From: Lentinula raphanica
Lineage: Eukaryota; Basidiomycota; Agaricomycetes; Agaricales; Omphalotaceae
DNA length: 64,000 nt
Reading direction: 5' to 3'
NCBI GenBank assembly: GCA_027919835.1
Contig: JANVFP010000005.1
Coordinates: 1,302,001 to 1,366,000, forward strand
The position numbers and the translations under genes were made by a program. Below are positions 1 to 12,689 of this stretch, piece after piece; the stretch's first letter is position 1, and the number at the start of each line of letters is the position of its first letter. The notes below the pieces were generated by a model, which saw nothing but the letters and a program-made list of their open reading frames with translations, did no database searches and was not told the origin of the DNA.

Positions 1-414
1 CTCCCACTTCGGTCGACGAGCACGATATGCTCCATCTCAGGACAGATATGCACATTGAAATGTGGCACCAAAGTGAGCCCGATAGCAGCCTTCGAGTGAT
101 CTGGGGACAGATGGGGTTCAATGAACGCACGGGGATTGACGAGACAATCTGCGGCGATGATGACTATGATATCTTTGGCGGGACCGGTTGTCAACGCCAT
201 TCGACGAACAGTGACGGTGGCAGTGGCAAAGTTGGCATCAGGGACTCCATTGACGGCACTGATACTAGAGGGTCGTCCAAGACCGAGTGTGAAGTTGTAC
301 CCAGAGGAAGACGTGACAGCGGATTCTGCCTCATTGCCGAATAGGGATGTCGGTAGTGAACGGAACGTTCTCGTGGGTAAGACGTGCATTCGATACTGAA
401 CAATGTTGCATTCT
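1..414 (-). CDS. VIT/von Willebrand A domain protein, partial (C-terminal side lies beyond the left edge)
   Basis: The minus-strand frame reads without a stop from about 412 to the window edge. It has the strand pattern of the region between a VIT domain and a VWA domain in fungal inter-alpha-trypsin-inhibitor-like proteins. The last visible residues, VLVDRSGS, match the opening of a VWA domain, where DxSxS is the first part of the metal-ion-dependent adhesion site. A TTTCAG acceptor at about 415 marks a likely intron. The exon carrying the VIT domain proper could not be found upstream, so the 5' end may be rearranged. Function in fungi is not settled; family members are thought to be adhesion or scaffold proteins. 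The assignment rests on the MIDAS motif and its context. Confidence 0.55.
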
Positions 415-2239
415 GAAATGAGATGAGGTGTATCGATCCCGGATGCACCCTAAGCCTATGAGTACAGTTGTAAGTTCCAAACCAAGATGAACGCCCGTAT
501 GATGTTCTAGTTCCCGAATTGCAAGGACGGTCAAGACATCGTGCATCATTGTCGGCGTCTGTGTCTGTGTCGAGCAAGCGAGAGTTGATAATATCATATA
601 GCTATTTTTTCCGACGGGCTGGTTCCAATTCAGCAGCTATGTTCGAAAGACCAGCGAATGAAAGATTGAAGCTAGATATTTGAAAGAACAAACTTGCTAT
701 GTAGCACAGAGGTGGTCCAGAGGTGGTGATGTCGAGGAAGAGATATCGTGGAAAAGTTGAAACTAACTCAGGCTGCTCACGATGTCGATGAGCGCTTGAT
801 CAAGCATGTGCACTCAGACTCTCCCTAATATTCAATCAACATACCCAGGTACCCAATATCTACCCCTCCCCCAATGAATCTTCAACGACCCCTCCATTTG
901 CTCACTTCTTCCTCTTAGCTCGTCGCAATGCTTGCAAGCCACATGTACAAACTCGCCTGCAAGTTCTACATCGTAAATGGACCTGCTTGCGGGATCTCGG
1001 TTAGCGGCAGGACTAGGTCGGGATAAATAGACCGGAATGGGATAGGTTGGATTATGCTGAGGCAGTGGAAGACAATTGAAGGTATGAATCTGATAGACTG
1101 CTTGAGATATGATGATGCTGACGAATCATTTCGAAAGCTCAACGACAAGAAAGGGAGGGAACTCTGAACGATCAGTCTCGGGATAGCCATACACGAGAGA
1201 GGTACATGCTGTGTTTGTGAATTTCTGAGTAAAAGAACGAAAATTCAGACATCAGGTATACGACCCATATCTCGCTTTCTCTAGACGCTCATCAAACTCT
1301 TGAAGCGAAACCGAACTTCAAATCCCATTGACTCCGAGAAACAGAGTTGTTTCTCATACCACCCGGTATATTACAAGTTCAACGTCCAGCCGAAGCAACC
1401 TTCACACAGACTATGAATGTTTTACTATCCCATCTCAAACTATCCATCATCGATGAAATCTTCCCGCACAAGATCCAAGGTCAAGGAAGAAGTTTGATCA
1501 TAGAGGAAGGCGGGAATAAATATTAACATGGGACCGTGTTGGAGTTCTTGGAGGTATGACCACCTTTCCACTTTCGGTCCTTCACTAACTTCTCTTTACT
1601 TCTAGCTCGAATGTTATTGCTAGGAGTCATTGACTACGTCCGTTGAACGTTATAACGTTAAACACACACATACACATAACGTCCAAATTCCCTTCGTTTC
1701 CAGTTTCATCAATCGTCACTGTTGTCATAATGTGTACTACAGGAGGATGGAAGGGCTGTCGGTCAAACATTGAAATAACAGGGAGATACTCTATCGATAT
1801 CGGAACAACTGTACTATTGTTTGTCAAAGTTGGGTTTTCCAAGGTAGACTAAGACCGTAGAGCAGACCAAGGTTCAAGCTCGCAAGGTTCCAGGTTAGTA
1901 GCTGTTCACGTTATGATTTGAGTGTCTTCTCAAAATCCACTATAGCCAACTCCCAAACAACTTTGCTCAACATTGTAGGAATGATCGGTAAGGATTCGTT
2001 AGTCAGGAAGTCGCTACAACTCTGACTGTGACTCTGACAGTGCATAGTATTGGCATTGTCCTCCATCGTCCTTTATTGTCCTAGAGCACGAAGCTCTCAA
2101 ACCGTTCGAATATCCCAAGCTCGAGCCCAAGAATGACACTCATCTCAACTACATTCCAAAACTCACCCCTTCACCAGAGGAAGAAGAAGAAAGAGGAACA
2201 ATAAACACCTGACCATCCGGCTCAGGCAGCGGGATATTT
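415..2239. other. No confident gene; scattered coding-like remnants
   Basis: No frame here gives a recognisable product. Short stretches look like worn exons on the plus strand. One near 1,413-1,527 is followed by a stop. Another near 2,080-2,205 reads as an acidic, proline-containing segment ending in a run of glutamates. Splice-like GT and AG signals occur (for example around 1,190-1,250). No promoter or RNA gene was recognised. Confidence 0.3.
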
Positions 2240-3127
2240 TTATATGGGATCGTTATCTCTCTCGATGTCCTCGACGTCGAGTTCTCCTCCTCCGTCTCCA
2301 TCCCCATCTCCATCGAGTAACTCCACACCACCTTCTTCCCAATCAGACCCAACCGGGACAACCAGAATCTTTACCACCATCTCCAGTCGTTCTTTCCGAT
2401 CTCGGAGGTGGATCATCCATATCTGTCTCTTGTCTTTTTCTGCTCCTTGAGCGCCAGAAACACCAACACCAATGAGATTCATCATCCCCTCCACCTGCAC
2501 ACTCTCCACCTCCCCGCTCTCTATCCATACTACGGGGAGGACACCTGCATAGGCGATGCATATCGCCGCCACCGCCGCTGTACTCCCCGTTGTGATCTTT
2601 GTACCCCACACGACTTGCAGATCCATACAAAACTCCTCCGGGTGTCGTCCACATTCTTGTATCGGAATGGGTTTTAGGATGCCTATCCTATTGCTTATGT
2701 TCCCGTTTTGGTTCTGGTTTCCGATATCGCCTAGGACGAGGATCTCGACATCTGGATTGTCGAGGAGGACGAGGATCTTATCGAATTCGACTTGGGTGTC
2801 TTCTCCTCCAACTCTTTCAACTCTTCGCCCTCCTCCACCTTCTTCCTCATCTCTTTTCTTATCCTTTTCGTATTCATCTTCGTCGTTTTCTCCTCCTCCT
2901 GCAGCTCCTTCTCTTCCTTCAGCAGCAGCACCACCCCTCACAACCCTAACCAGCCTCACCTTGCCCCTCACCTCGACTGCGGACATGTATTCCACTCCTC
3001 CGCTCTTGATGGAGTACACCCCGATTCGGTGCAATTTGGCTAGGACAAGACGGGTGTCTGTGTACGTGTCGGTTGATAAGGAGGAGGATGGGAACGAAGA
3101 AAACAACCGACATTTCACAGCGGACAA
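2240..3127 (-). CDS. Hypothetical acidic protein or fortuitous ORF
   Basis: This is a long minus-strand open frame. The first codon of the open stretch is TTG; the first ATG is at about 2,986, giving roughly 248 aa. The product has a Gly/Glu/Lys-rich low-complexity stretch (about residues 70-110 of the open frame), a more ordinary alpha/beta-looking middle, and an Asp/Gly-rich tail. The opposite strand is also open over 2,556-3,191 with a Ser/Pro-rich product, so one of the two is a shadow. No known family was recognised. Neighbouring sequence is degenerate, and this may be a remnant too. Confidence 0.25.
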   Translation of the reverse strand: MSAVKCRLFSSFPSSSLSTDTYTDTRLVLAKLHRIGVYSIKSGGVEYMSAVEVRGKVRLVRVVRGGAAAEGREGAAGGGENDEDEYEKDKKRDEEEGGGGRRVERVGGEDTQVEFDKILVLLDNPDVEILVLGDIGNQNQNGNISNRIGILKPIPIQECGRHPEEFCMDLQVVWGTKITTGSTAAVAAICIAYAGVLPVVWIESGEVESVQVEGMMNLIGVGVSGAQGAEKDKRQIWMIHLRDRKERLEMVVKILVVPVGSDWEEGGVELLDGDGDGDGGGELDVEDIERDNDPI

Positions 3128-6040
3128 GACAGATAGGAGGAGGAGGAGTGGTTGTGCTTGGTGGGAGGATGATCATATGGCATGTTTTTGATGAAAAGGA
3201 TCGAGGGAGGGACAAAGGCAAGGGAAAGGCAAGAAACGGACTCGAGTTGAGAGGGATGAGGAGAAGGAGAAGGGTAATGCCAAACACTCGATATCCTCGA
3301 GAGATTCGAAGGGCTCGAAATTCAAATCCTCGAAAGATAATGACAACCTCCCTCCTACGCGAATCAAAAAACTCGCCTCGGTCGACTGGCCCTGGAGCAC
3401 CGTCGTAGCATGGACAGAGGTCGAGAAGAACAAGTTTCTTGTGGGTGATATGTATCCGGGGAGGTTGGCGTTGCTTGTTGTTAACGTTGATCATCCCCAC
3501 TTTCACCGCAATTACCCCACGACAAGGAATACGACGATGAGACCAACGAGGACACTCTCCAAACCCAAACTCAAACTGCCCTAGCCTGATCCTCATCCCA
3601 CTCGGATCCACCTCCCCACCAACGACGCTGCTCTCGCTTGGGAACCGCGTAACTGTAGAGGTAACGAGCCTAATATCTGAGACGACGACCATGACGACCT
3701 AGGCCACCATAACGATAAGGGTAACGCTAGGGAAGGAGGAAAGGAATGTGAGAAGAACAGTCCGACGCGCGCTAATTTGTCTTCTTTCTTCTCGTCCTTC
3801 GACTTCAAAATACTCCGTTCTTCACACCTCGGAGTCATCATGGCTTTCATTCCTTCTGTTAACGATGTTTGAGGGAGGACAATGAGGACCAAGCAACAAA
3901 GGGAAGAATATCTAGCTATAGGTCGAAGAGAGTGACGAGGAAGAAAAGAAACTCGGCCAGGATAGCTCCAGGACAGCCATCCACGAGAAGGTATGTCCTG
4001 CATGAATTAATGTGGAATTCTGGCTGAACATACTAACTCTCGGATATTAGGTGTACGACCCACCCAAGTATCTTCGTTCCTTTCCCAGACCTTCACCAAC
4101 CGGGATCGAAACTGACACCGCGTTTCAGAGAGTCTTGAGAGGCTTCGGTAGTGGTCACAGTGGTAGGAACGTTTCGGTCCTCACGCGAATCATCTCGTTC
4201 ATCGATTTTTGCAGGTTCGAAGGCCGGCGGTGGAACAACATACATATAACTCGTACAACCAACCCCACAACTGCCTTACTCTCCCTCCAACTACGTTTGA
4301 AAGGATAATCGGAGGACGAGGCATCTGAGGTATAAGTCCTTTTCTCTCTCTCTCGTTCTCTTACTGACTCTCAAGTTCCGCTAAACTTTCTGTTGGTAGT
4401 CGTTGATGGCACCCTCACACCACACGCTCACACGCACAATGTCATCTTCATCGACAAACCCCATCGCTCGACCTCGTTGGCTCTCCTCAGAGGGATTCAT
4501 ATCATTTTCTCCACCGTGTGTACGCCAGCGGAAACTCAATCCACCAATCCTCTGGCGTTTCTCTCTCTCTCTCTTTCACCAAATCGGTTCAGCTACCTAT
4601 GCCCCCACACCTCTGGACACACACAAAAACACACCAGCTCCAGGCTCAGTGCCTTTCAGATTCTCTCCGTCTTGTCTTTCGACGCCGGTGACACTCTGGC
4701 AGCTACAGAGACACAAAGGTCGCGAGTGGATTGAGGGATTTTGGGAGTGACTGAGATCGAGGTGGAGATGATGAGAACGAGAGAATGAAGGTCGGAGTCA
4801 TCTGTGGATTGAACGGGGAAGAATGGAGGAGGAGAAGGGAGATGCAGCTGGGCTGGTTACATCGTCCACCGAATCGTTACGCGTCATCGCTGCGGCTCAC
4901 ACCTTCCTACTTTCAATCCACAACACACACATCCACGCTATGTAACGTGTAATGCTCCCAAGAACGTTCTCCGTTGTGGTGACCCCCCGAAACACTTCCT
5001 CTACATCGTGGTACATCGTAACTCGCTGACCATTGACGGAAATGAGGGGAGCAGAAGACGAAAAAAGCGACGTCCGCTTCAGCTCCCACCTCCACCCGTT
5101 CAACATACGCGTACATATCCTCATTCCCTCGTGTACGGATTTCGCGTGTGCTTGTGCAATATGCGTGTTGCATGCTGTGTGTATGATAAGGAAGTTAGGA
5201 TGGGACTTCGTCTTCACTGGCACCCTCACTAGCCTCGCCGAACGTTCACAAACACGCGAATCCACTACGAATGTGCAACAACATGAACACGAGACAGGCG
5301 AGAGGGACAGAGGGGTTTGGGTGGTAGGAGGGGGAGGAGGAGGGGAAGGAAGGGGAATGGAAGGGGAGGACAGTGTTTTTCAGAAGGATGCTGGGATTCA
5401 TATAGGGTTTCAGCTTCGAGGATTCTCCTGTTAGTACCGAAACAAAATGAAACGAAACGAGTTAATGGCACCCATGCTACAGGGTGTCAAAGTCGGACAT
5501 ATAGAGTCCTCCTTCGTGTTCCGCCCTCCACCCCTCCGGCCCTCTATCGTCTATCGATATCTTTCGTCACCGTTCCCAACATTTCCCAACCCGTACCTTT
5601 GCTTTCCGCTTTCCTCGTTTGATTGGCTGTGCATTGTGCGAGTTATATTCGAATCCGCCGTGTCCACTCTTCCAAGGCGTATGAAGAATGGAAAAGTTTA
5701 CCCAAATAGCGATGAATGAACCGCCCTATCGTACCCTCTCCAACTTATTCATCTCATCTCATCACCTCCTTACCTCTTTCCCCCAACACGATCCTCAAGG
5801 ACTCGGAAAAGGACAGGGAATGAGGGATAAAAGTTTTCGTAGGTATCTGAATGTCGTTTTCTCGCTCCCTCGCTCTCTCACTGATCTCCGTTTGGTTCAT
5901 ACTTTCTGTTTCTAGTCATTGACGACACCATGCACCTCAAACACAGAATTGTACTACGATCAGAGTCTTCTTTCCAATCAGGCTCTTCTGCATACGACCC
6001 ACTTCTCTCCACCACTCACGTTTCACCAGCTTAGAATCCT
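3128..6040 (+). other. Degenerate coding remnants, possible repeats of one gene; CT-rich tracts
   Basis: Plus-strand pieces look exonic but are broken. A Lys/Ser-rich stretch near 3,190-3,460 is followed by a short hydrophobic block. A spliced-looking junction at about 3,992-4,052 (GTATGT to TTAG) leads into a frame ending at 4,308. Sequence around the junction resembles 1,170-1,265, and acceptor-proximal pieces near 1,625, 4,400 and 5,915 resemble each other. This suggests degenerate tandem copies, family unknown. TC-dinucleotide tracts lie near 4,340 and 4,560. A minus-strand frame at 4,897-5,265 was also seen but not recognised. Confidence 0.25.
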
Positions 6041-8065
6041 AGCAGATGTCAGCGATCTGACTTATCTCATAAGCTGGCATCAATCCCAACCCATCCGTGT
6101 TGGTGCCATCTCCTTATTCCCCAATTTTACCGCACTCTCGAAGGCTTTACCACAGTCGCCTCCGCATTGCCCCAGTTCGCTGCAGCCGAATACAATCAAC
6201 GTTATGGAAACCCTCAGTCTCCACTCAATGTACTCAATGTTGCACTGCGTCTTTTCGACGAGGAAGATCATCAGATGCATGGTTTGAAAAGCTCACCGCC
6301 TTCGTCAACGAACAATCATCTATGCTTCGTGAGCGAGGAGTGGGCTGGAGTGGGTCGTGTGTTCATCATGCTCTGCCGACGCGGTCAATACCCGGTGTAC
6401 CTCACTCTTCGAGAAGTCGATCGTATCTGGACCGAGGAGCAATCTATCCGTAACCTCGAGCCGACCCTTGCGTTCCAGCTTGAACTCAGTTGTCTGTCCA
6501 ATCACAAGCTCAAACCTGTCTTCATCGAGAACAAGCAAATCCACATCTATCATGCTATCGCTCGTGAGAACCAGATGAATCACAGGTTCTTCGTTCGCAC
6601 TCTAGTTCGTCCTGGCAGGCTCAGGGGCAGTATGAGTACTGCAGAGTACCTCATCTCGGAAACTGATCGTCTGGTCACAAGCATTTTGGACCCTCTGGAA
6701 CTGGTCACCGCCGAACAAAGAAACACTGACTGTAATCATATCTTCCTCAATCTCATCTACAACCTCGCTGTCACATATGAGGATGTACTAGCTGCCATTT
6801 CAAGTCATTGAACATCACGGCAAGCGCTTGGGGCGCCTGCACCCCGAATCTACCTATCAGCAAACTCTGGTGCTCGTATTGGTCTGGAACTCATCCCCTT
6901 GTTCTCAGCTGCTTGGAACAAGGAAGGGCATTCGGAGAAGGGAGTCAACTACCTATGCTTGACCCACGAGAATTTCTTGAAGCTGGTAAAGCAAGGTCAC
7001 GATTCTGTAAAGACTGTCGAGATCGAGGTGGAAGGGGAGCTGCGCCACAAGATCACTGACATCATCGGTCTGCAAGATGGCCTCGGAGTCGTATCCTTGG
7101 AAGGTTCTGGTCTCATTGCTGTCAAAATGTCGAGAGCTTATGACGATATTTTCACCATCACACTTGTCACTGCACGATCTGTTGGGATCGGTGCATACTG
7201 TACCTTCCGACTTGGAGAGCGTGCAGTACAAGTCGAAGGACAACTGATCATCTTGATTGACGCCGGTGCGCTCAACAAAGTTTCTCGGTCGTGAAGTTTA
7301 CATTTCCAATCTTCAACTCGGAGGTTCACAGATCATGTTCAAAAATGGTGTTTCTCATCTCCCGGCAAGCAGTGACCTTGAAGGTGCCACCCATATTCTG
7401 AAATGGCTGTCTTTCATTTGTGACGTCAAGGACGGTGCTCTGTCTGTTCTTGAGTCTGCTGATTTCTGGGATCGAGACATCCAGTATACCCCTCCCAAAG
7501 GCGCTTCTGATCCTAGATGGTTCATTGAAGGGAAGACAGACGAAACGACTTCGGAATGGATGAGTGGATTCTTCGACAAAGGATCGTTCCAGGAAAGACT
7601 CAGTGGACGGGCGCAGACTGTAGGGCTCGACTTAGAGGTATCCCTATAGGTGTTATTGCAGTCGAGACGCGCACAATCGACAATCGAACGCGTCGTTCCT
7701 GCCGACCCGGCCAATCCTGCTTCATTCGAACAACGTATCATGGAGGCTGGTCAGGTCTCGTACCCTAACTCTGCCTACAAGACTGCACAAGCAATATTAG
7801 ACTTCAATCGCGAGGGTCTACCTCTCATCATTTTCGCTAACTGGCGTGGTTCTCCGGAGGACAGCAGGATATGTACGACAAAGTGCTCAAGCAGGGTTCG
7901 GAGATTGTTGATGGTCTTTTAAGCTACAAGCAACTTATATTCATCTACATCGTACCCAACGGTGAACTCCGTGGTGGTGCCTGGGAGTCTTTGACCCTTT
8001 TATCAACTCCGAACAGATGGAAATGTACTTATGCTGCCCCAGTACATGTGCGTATATGATCCTCG
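6041..8065 (+). pseudogene. ACC1: Acetyl-CoA carboxylase pseudogene (central region plus carboxyltransferase domain)
   Basis: Acetyl-CoA carboxylase makes malonyl-CoA for fatty-acid synthesis and is normally a single polypeptide of more than 2,000 residues. Here only the central region and the carboxyltransferase part survive. The longest intact piece (6,167-6,811) carries hallmark strings such as CRRGQYPVY, ENKQIHIYH and LVRPGRLRGSMSTAEYL. After RHGKRL-like residues near 6,825, the sequence jumps to IYLSANSGARIG, so a few hundred residues were deleted. The carboxyltransferase then continues in alternating frames (6,899-7,294, 7,257-7,649, 7,640-7,860, 7,868-8,059). It includes KITDIIGLQDGLGV, FTITLVTARSVGIGAY and [16 protein letters not shown]. 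At least five frame changes plus stops rule out a functional enzyme. No introns interrupt the homologous parts, so it could be a processed or segmentally duplicated copy. Confidence 0.9.
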
Positions 8066-8146
8066 AATAGCAGGGAAAATTCTTCACACTGGCTGAGGTT
8101 CATACATATATATCGAGTCACTTTCTGTCTTCCTTTCCGCCTTGAT

Positions 8147-8224
8147 ATGAGATTCCCGGCTCTCCTTTTCCCACTGCTTGCTGTCCTCAATCCCGCGTCA
8201 CTTGTTCATGGGGAGAGAATATAA
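8147..8224 (+). other. Isolated signal-peptide-like start
   Basis: An ATG at 8,147 begins a 25-residue frame with a charged start, a hydrophobic core (ALLFPLLAVL) and a small-residue stretch before a stop. It looks like a secretory signal peptide whose mature part is lost. Nothing downstream on this strand could be matched to a protein family. It may be chance. Confidence 0.2.
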
Positions 8225-8339
8225 TGACGATGGCTGATCAAAGGTTTCGGGCCAGACACTGGATGTGTCGATAGGGTTAGCAACGACGTTGATGGAAGAG
8301 AATGTTTGGAGAAACCGTAGTAAGTCCAAGGTAACTCAC

Positions 8340-8865
8340 TGGTTAACAACTAGATCCACCATGAGACCTCGTCATGAAGAGCGCTACTGAGGCTCTTCAA
8401 ATCGTCTGCAGACCCAAAGTCGACTTTGGAGGAATTGATATTGTGAGGCCAATATCTGCTACACTCATTCAACGCTGACCCCAACGACGAACGGATGAAA
8501 AAGTCGCACCCATGATAAAACTCGCCCTCTGTTGTCATACCCTGAGTGACGTTTTCAATGACACCGGGAGATATTATTCAGATAGCATCGAAACCCATGT
8601 CCTGGATATAAACCAAGTAGATGATTCCCTGCCAGTCACCACTGCAGTACTTTTCCTGTGAGGTATCGCAGCTTGGAGAAAACATTTCCCAAGGTAAATC
8701 AGTTGGTGACCACCTGAAGAGCTGAAAGTTAGACTTCCTTGACTTCGGAGGGGGATTGCGAACTGCTCGAAACGTTACCTGGTAGATAGACCTCTTTGTC
8801 CAATCATCTGCCGAGGCCACAGATACCATTGTCGCCCACAGCGAGCTCAAGGTGACAACAGTCAT
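8340..8865 (-). pseudogene. Alpha-amylase (GH13) 5' fragment, inactivated
   Basis: The frame starts at ATG 8,865 with a signal peptide (VVTLSSLWATMVSVASA), then DDWTKRSIYQ. A GT-AG intron at 8,714-8,778 leads to residues matching the first barrel strand of fungal secreted alpha-amylases: CDTSQEKYCSGDWQGII, then YIQDMGFDAI. Later come the YHG block and NINSSKVDFGSADDLKSLS. Expected residues are replaced by stops: the Arg of the VVTDRF-type motif is TGA at 8,699-8,701, and the Trp of the AIWISP-type motif is TGA at 8,578-8,580. There is an extra segment before YWPHNIN. The catalytic Asp/Glu/Asp region is absent, since homology stops near 8,340. This is a dead 5' fragment of a starch-degrading enzyme gene. 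Confidence 0.85.
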
Positions 8866-9436
8866 TGTCTAGGAGTAGTATTTCATTATTTAGTTGAAGG
8901 AGTGGAAGTTTGCACAACGGCAAAAAGAAAGAAAATGTCTGTGACGAGACACGGCTTGAGTCATATATAAGACCAGAAGATGGAAATAAAAACACAAGAG
9001 CAGCGAAATGAGACTGCAGAAACCGCAAGGGATAACAAACGGTTATCCAAACTAAGTACAACATTGGACTCATGCTTGAGCGCATCCAAAAGACTGATGA
9101 CAGCAAGCAATATATATATGATCATGATTTCATCACAGTCACTGTAAATTACAGTAATCGCTCACTACTACTTTACTTTACATCTATATTGTACAGTCGC
9201 CAAGTGCGGGGATGCACGGTCTTGAACACTCGCACATAATACGAATGGGTTTTGGCTCATCGGATACAGTCTCCCCAGGGAGCCGATTGGAGTCATTGAA
9301 GTTGGCAGGAATCGGTTATGGGCAGGAAGGAGAGAGGTTGAAGAGGGTTGAACGTTGAAGCTTGAAGCTTTGAAGACGTGAACAAGTAGCCCGGAGCCGA
9401 GTATGCTCGAGTATGTAGCTGTATGTAGCCACGGTC
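8866..9436. other. Intergenic, nothing recognised
   Basis: No coding signal was recognised. On the minus strand this would be the promoter side of the dead alpha-amylase. Short direct repeats of GAAGCTTGAAGCTTTGAAG type sit near 9,340-9,375. Confidence 0.4.
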
Positions 9437-11820
9437 ATGTCAATTTCTCACGACTCTGTCACGACTTGTGTCTTCAAGCTTAAGCTTCAGCTTCAACGGC
9501 CAACTCATTCTCCAACGCTCGACGCGTTCAACGACCTTGACCAGCTCAAACACGTGCTCTCGCGATACATGATGCAGGAACAGAGGATTTTTGAAGCGCG
9601 CGGTGCTGAACTCTCGAAAGACGCTCCAAACTTCTCAGATAAACCAGATGACATGAATATCGCGTCCTGCGCCAGCTTGGTGTCGATTATCTTGACTTGT
9701 ATCGTGCGTCAAAATGCTGTCACTTGAGTTACTCTAAACCTGACCCGCCTGATATAGCGATAGAATGTCCATGGAGGCCTCCCTGACGATGTCCTTGAGC
9801 TGGAATCCAAGACGACCCTTGTAGGCACCTAGACAGCGTAGTTGTTTTACCCAAGTTCAAAGTTTGCTTCCATCGTCAAGATCCCTACATGAATCCGGAC
9901 CCTCTTCGTCACAGGCTCTGGAAGTCGATATCTTCACATTCACGAGTCCCCAATTGGAAGGCATCATTGAAGCTCCTGGAGTCGCCCCACCCAGTTTGTA
10001 TCTGCTGGACTCGTTCAAACAGTCGAGGTGGAGTGACTGAAGAAGTCTCCGGATTGATTGGAGTTCAATCTCTCCTACTTCAAAACGAGTTTCTTGATCA
10101 TGCAAGAAGAATATCCGAAAACAAATGTCAGTATTTTGCCAATTTCACCCTACGGTCGGTGTTGATCCGCCTTTGCAGTGGCCGAAACGGCGAAAACCCC
10201 ACTGACGACCCTGCCCATCACTTCACAAAATCTTACATCGCCGTCAAGTGGGCCACATCCTCAGATCTGCAGCGTCTCACGGCTGTGTCCCCGTCGTCTC
10301 TTTCGCGATTGCCCTTCAACATCATTCCCTGTTTGAAGTTTGCTGCCTCTCCCGTCTTCCCTCTTCACTGATTCTGAACTTGCTTTCGACTGGTGCAGAA
10401 CCACCGCTCGTTTATGTGTCAAATGATGGGCTCATACTCCTCACGTCTCCATTTTGCACCGCTCGTGTCCTGCAATCGATGGACTGAGATGCGATATATA
10501 TGAGTCGCTTCCGTGTGCAGACGAATTCCGGAATTTTTTCGAAAACTGTATTGCGGCCGGTTCGGACAAATTTTCATAGCCGTCGAGACCCGTATCGAAT
10601 CCATCACTGGCGCGACGCTGCTCCTGCATCAGAATTCGAGATAGCACCACTTGGCTCAGATCACCAAGGCGAAGTGAGCAAGTACTCGAAATTGCAGGGT
10701 AGGAGAGCTTGCAAAGACGCAGTTGCACATTTTGGAGGCTCACTTGAAGTCCCTTGTCGCGTCAAGGAGTGTTTGGGTACCTTGAATGAATCGCTCGCAG
10801 TGCGAGTTGTCTCCGGGTCAACGGGGCGCCCTCGAATATCGTGGCTTTCGCAAACCTGATACCACCAGCTATATCGTCGAACTACATCTCTGACAGCTCA
10901 CTGAACCTCCTTTCCACCAAAGATTCGGCGTCTTGTCCGTGCATACTCGATCCCTCAGATTGAATCCCTCCACGAACTTCGCAACAAATCGATCCCTTGT
11001 CCAATCCTGGATGGGGAACGAATACGGATCTTGAATGCTGATTTCTCGGACTAATCTTGCCGCTTGCGGTGTAAAACTAGATTTGAGAGGGAGATAATCG
11101 AACAGTTGGTTTGAACCTTTCCGTGAGCAGTTCGAGGAGGTACGGTGGAGTACATATGGGAACGTCAATAACGGTAAAGACTGGAAAGCAAACCGCGACC
11201 ATACCGCCGAAGCTTATACGAAAGCGGCGTACGACGTGCCGCGAAGAGATTTTGCTGCTACGATTCAACCGAAGTTCAAATGGCGGAGAGCGTGGATATG
11301 GTTCTCAATGGATTCTTGCCTACGATGCTTAAAGCCTTAAACGGTCTTTTACGAGTGAGGATACTACGAGGTAGACGTCGAAGGTTCGGTTTCGATACAC
11401 AATCTTGCTGTGCTGACTTGGGTGATATACGTACCAGTAAGGATACGAGACTCGGGTGTTATCTTGCGTCCTTCATCATGCTTACCTCGAACAATGCATT
11501 TCACTTCGTTGTCATGCTTTGGCCGCAAGTGCGTCAATCCTACTTAGCGTTAGTAGAGATCCTCTCTAGTATATCCATGACAAGGGCGAGAAGGATATGG
11601 AATACATCATTCAACTCAATGAGATGGAAAGAAAGAAGACGGAAGCTTGTTTGCACGAAACCTTCTCTGCTGAAATTGGCCTTGTTCGATAAAACAGTGT
11701 GTAGCTTCGATCTATCAAAACTAGAGGATCGATCAGGTCTTTGTTTTCAAATGGCGTTTCTGATATCTCGGGTTTCGTGAAAGAGGTACAAAGTACAGAC
11801 AGCACTCCTCCTAGCAAGTA
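9437..11820 (+). other. Unidentified degenerate coding region
   Basis: The plus strand shows protein-like segments that switch frame and hit stops. One is at 9,437-9,727, rich in charged residues and ending in a hydrophobic stretch. Others are at 9,889-10,371, 10,500-10,859 and 11,111-11,332. A run with many Trp, Arg and Lys near 11,115-11,310 looks genuinely protein-derived. The pattern matches the neighbouring pseudogenes, but I do not recognise the family or families. Codon-like texture continues to about 11,800. Confidence 0.3.
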
Positions 11821-12600
11821 CTAAAAGCTGCTATGGTTACTACTACTAACTAGCCATGATGCATGAAGAGGGAATCGATTGAAGGCTGCATCATTACGAT
11901 GATCATGGCTGTGTCGTATGGGACTCGGCAACTGATTGGACTTTGCAGCCCTTCCTTGTAAGACGAAGAGGGGTCAGGACTACATATACCTTTTTTTTCA
12001 AACAACCAGAACAAAAAACCTTGTCAAGGGTGTCAGCTCGTATCATTCAACATTGAACTCGAGTCAATGACTTGGCCCAACTCAAACTGTCCCGATAATG
12101 ACAGCGAAGTATCAGACCCCTTCTGGGGACCTGGGTGTGTGTGGATCCAGTAATTTGTAAAAATACAATGAGATATACAATCAGTCACAATCCTCCACAT
12201 TGTTGTAACGACCGAAGTTGTACTAGTATACGTACTTGACCGCCCGAGGTTGAGATTGAACAATGTGTAGTAAGATAAAACAATTTCGACAATGATTTAA
12301 CGAAAAGCAAGTTCCAGAAGACATTAATCAATGGTCAAACATACAAGCAAAGCATTTGGACAATGTAGCAAAGGGTATCGAGGGGACTATTTGTGTTTTA
12401 GGATAGCTGGTTTCAAACGTAGAATGTGAGAAAGTTGAAGTAGGAGTAGACAGAGGAATAGAATGAGAGGAAGAAGGAAGCTGTTCAAAGTCTGTTAGCA
12501 TCGTGGACAAGGCTAGCTTGACTGAAGACCATTTGGTGACTGATACTAACAGGTTGAACAAAGACGAGGGGGGATAGGGGGGATGATCAACAGCCTAAGG
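11821..12600. other. Intergenic, nothing recognised
   Basis: Short minus-strand ORFs here have unremarkable Ser/Thr-rich products with no family match. No RNA gene or repeat was recognised. Confidence 0.35.
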
Positions 12601-12689
12601 ATTCTGGTTTCATAGAACGTGTACGGCATTGCACGTTACCTAATACCTCAGGAAATTCTAATTTCTCGGTAATCAATTTGGCATAATGT

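Noticed and set aside
2556..3191. 211-aa plus-strand Ser/Pro-rich ORF
   Set aside because: It lies antisense to a longer minus-strand frame, and its low-complexity Ser/Pro run is the complement of Glu/Gly-rich sequence; I could not show that either is real.
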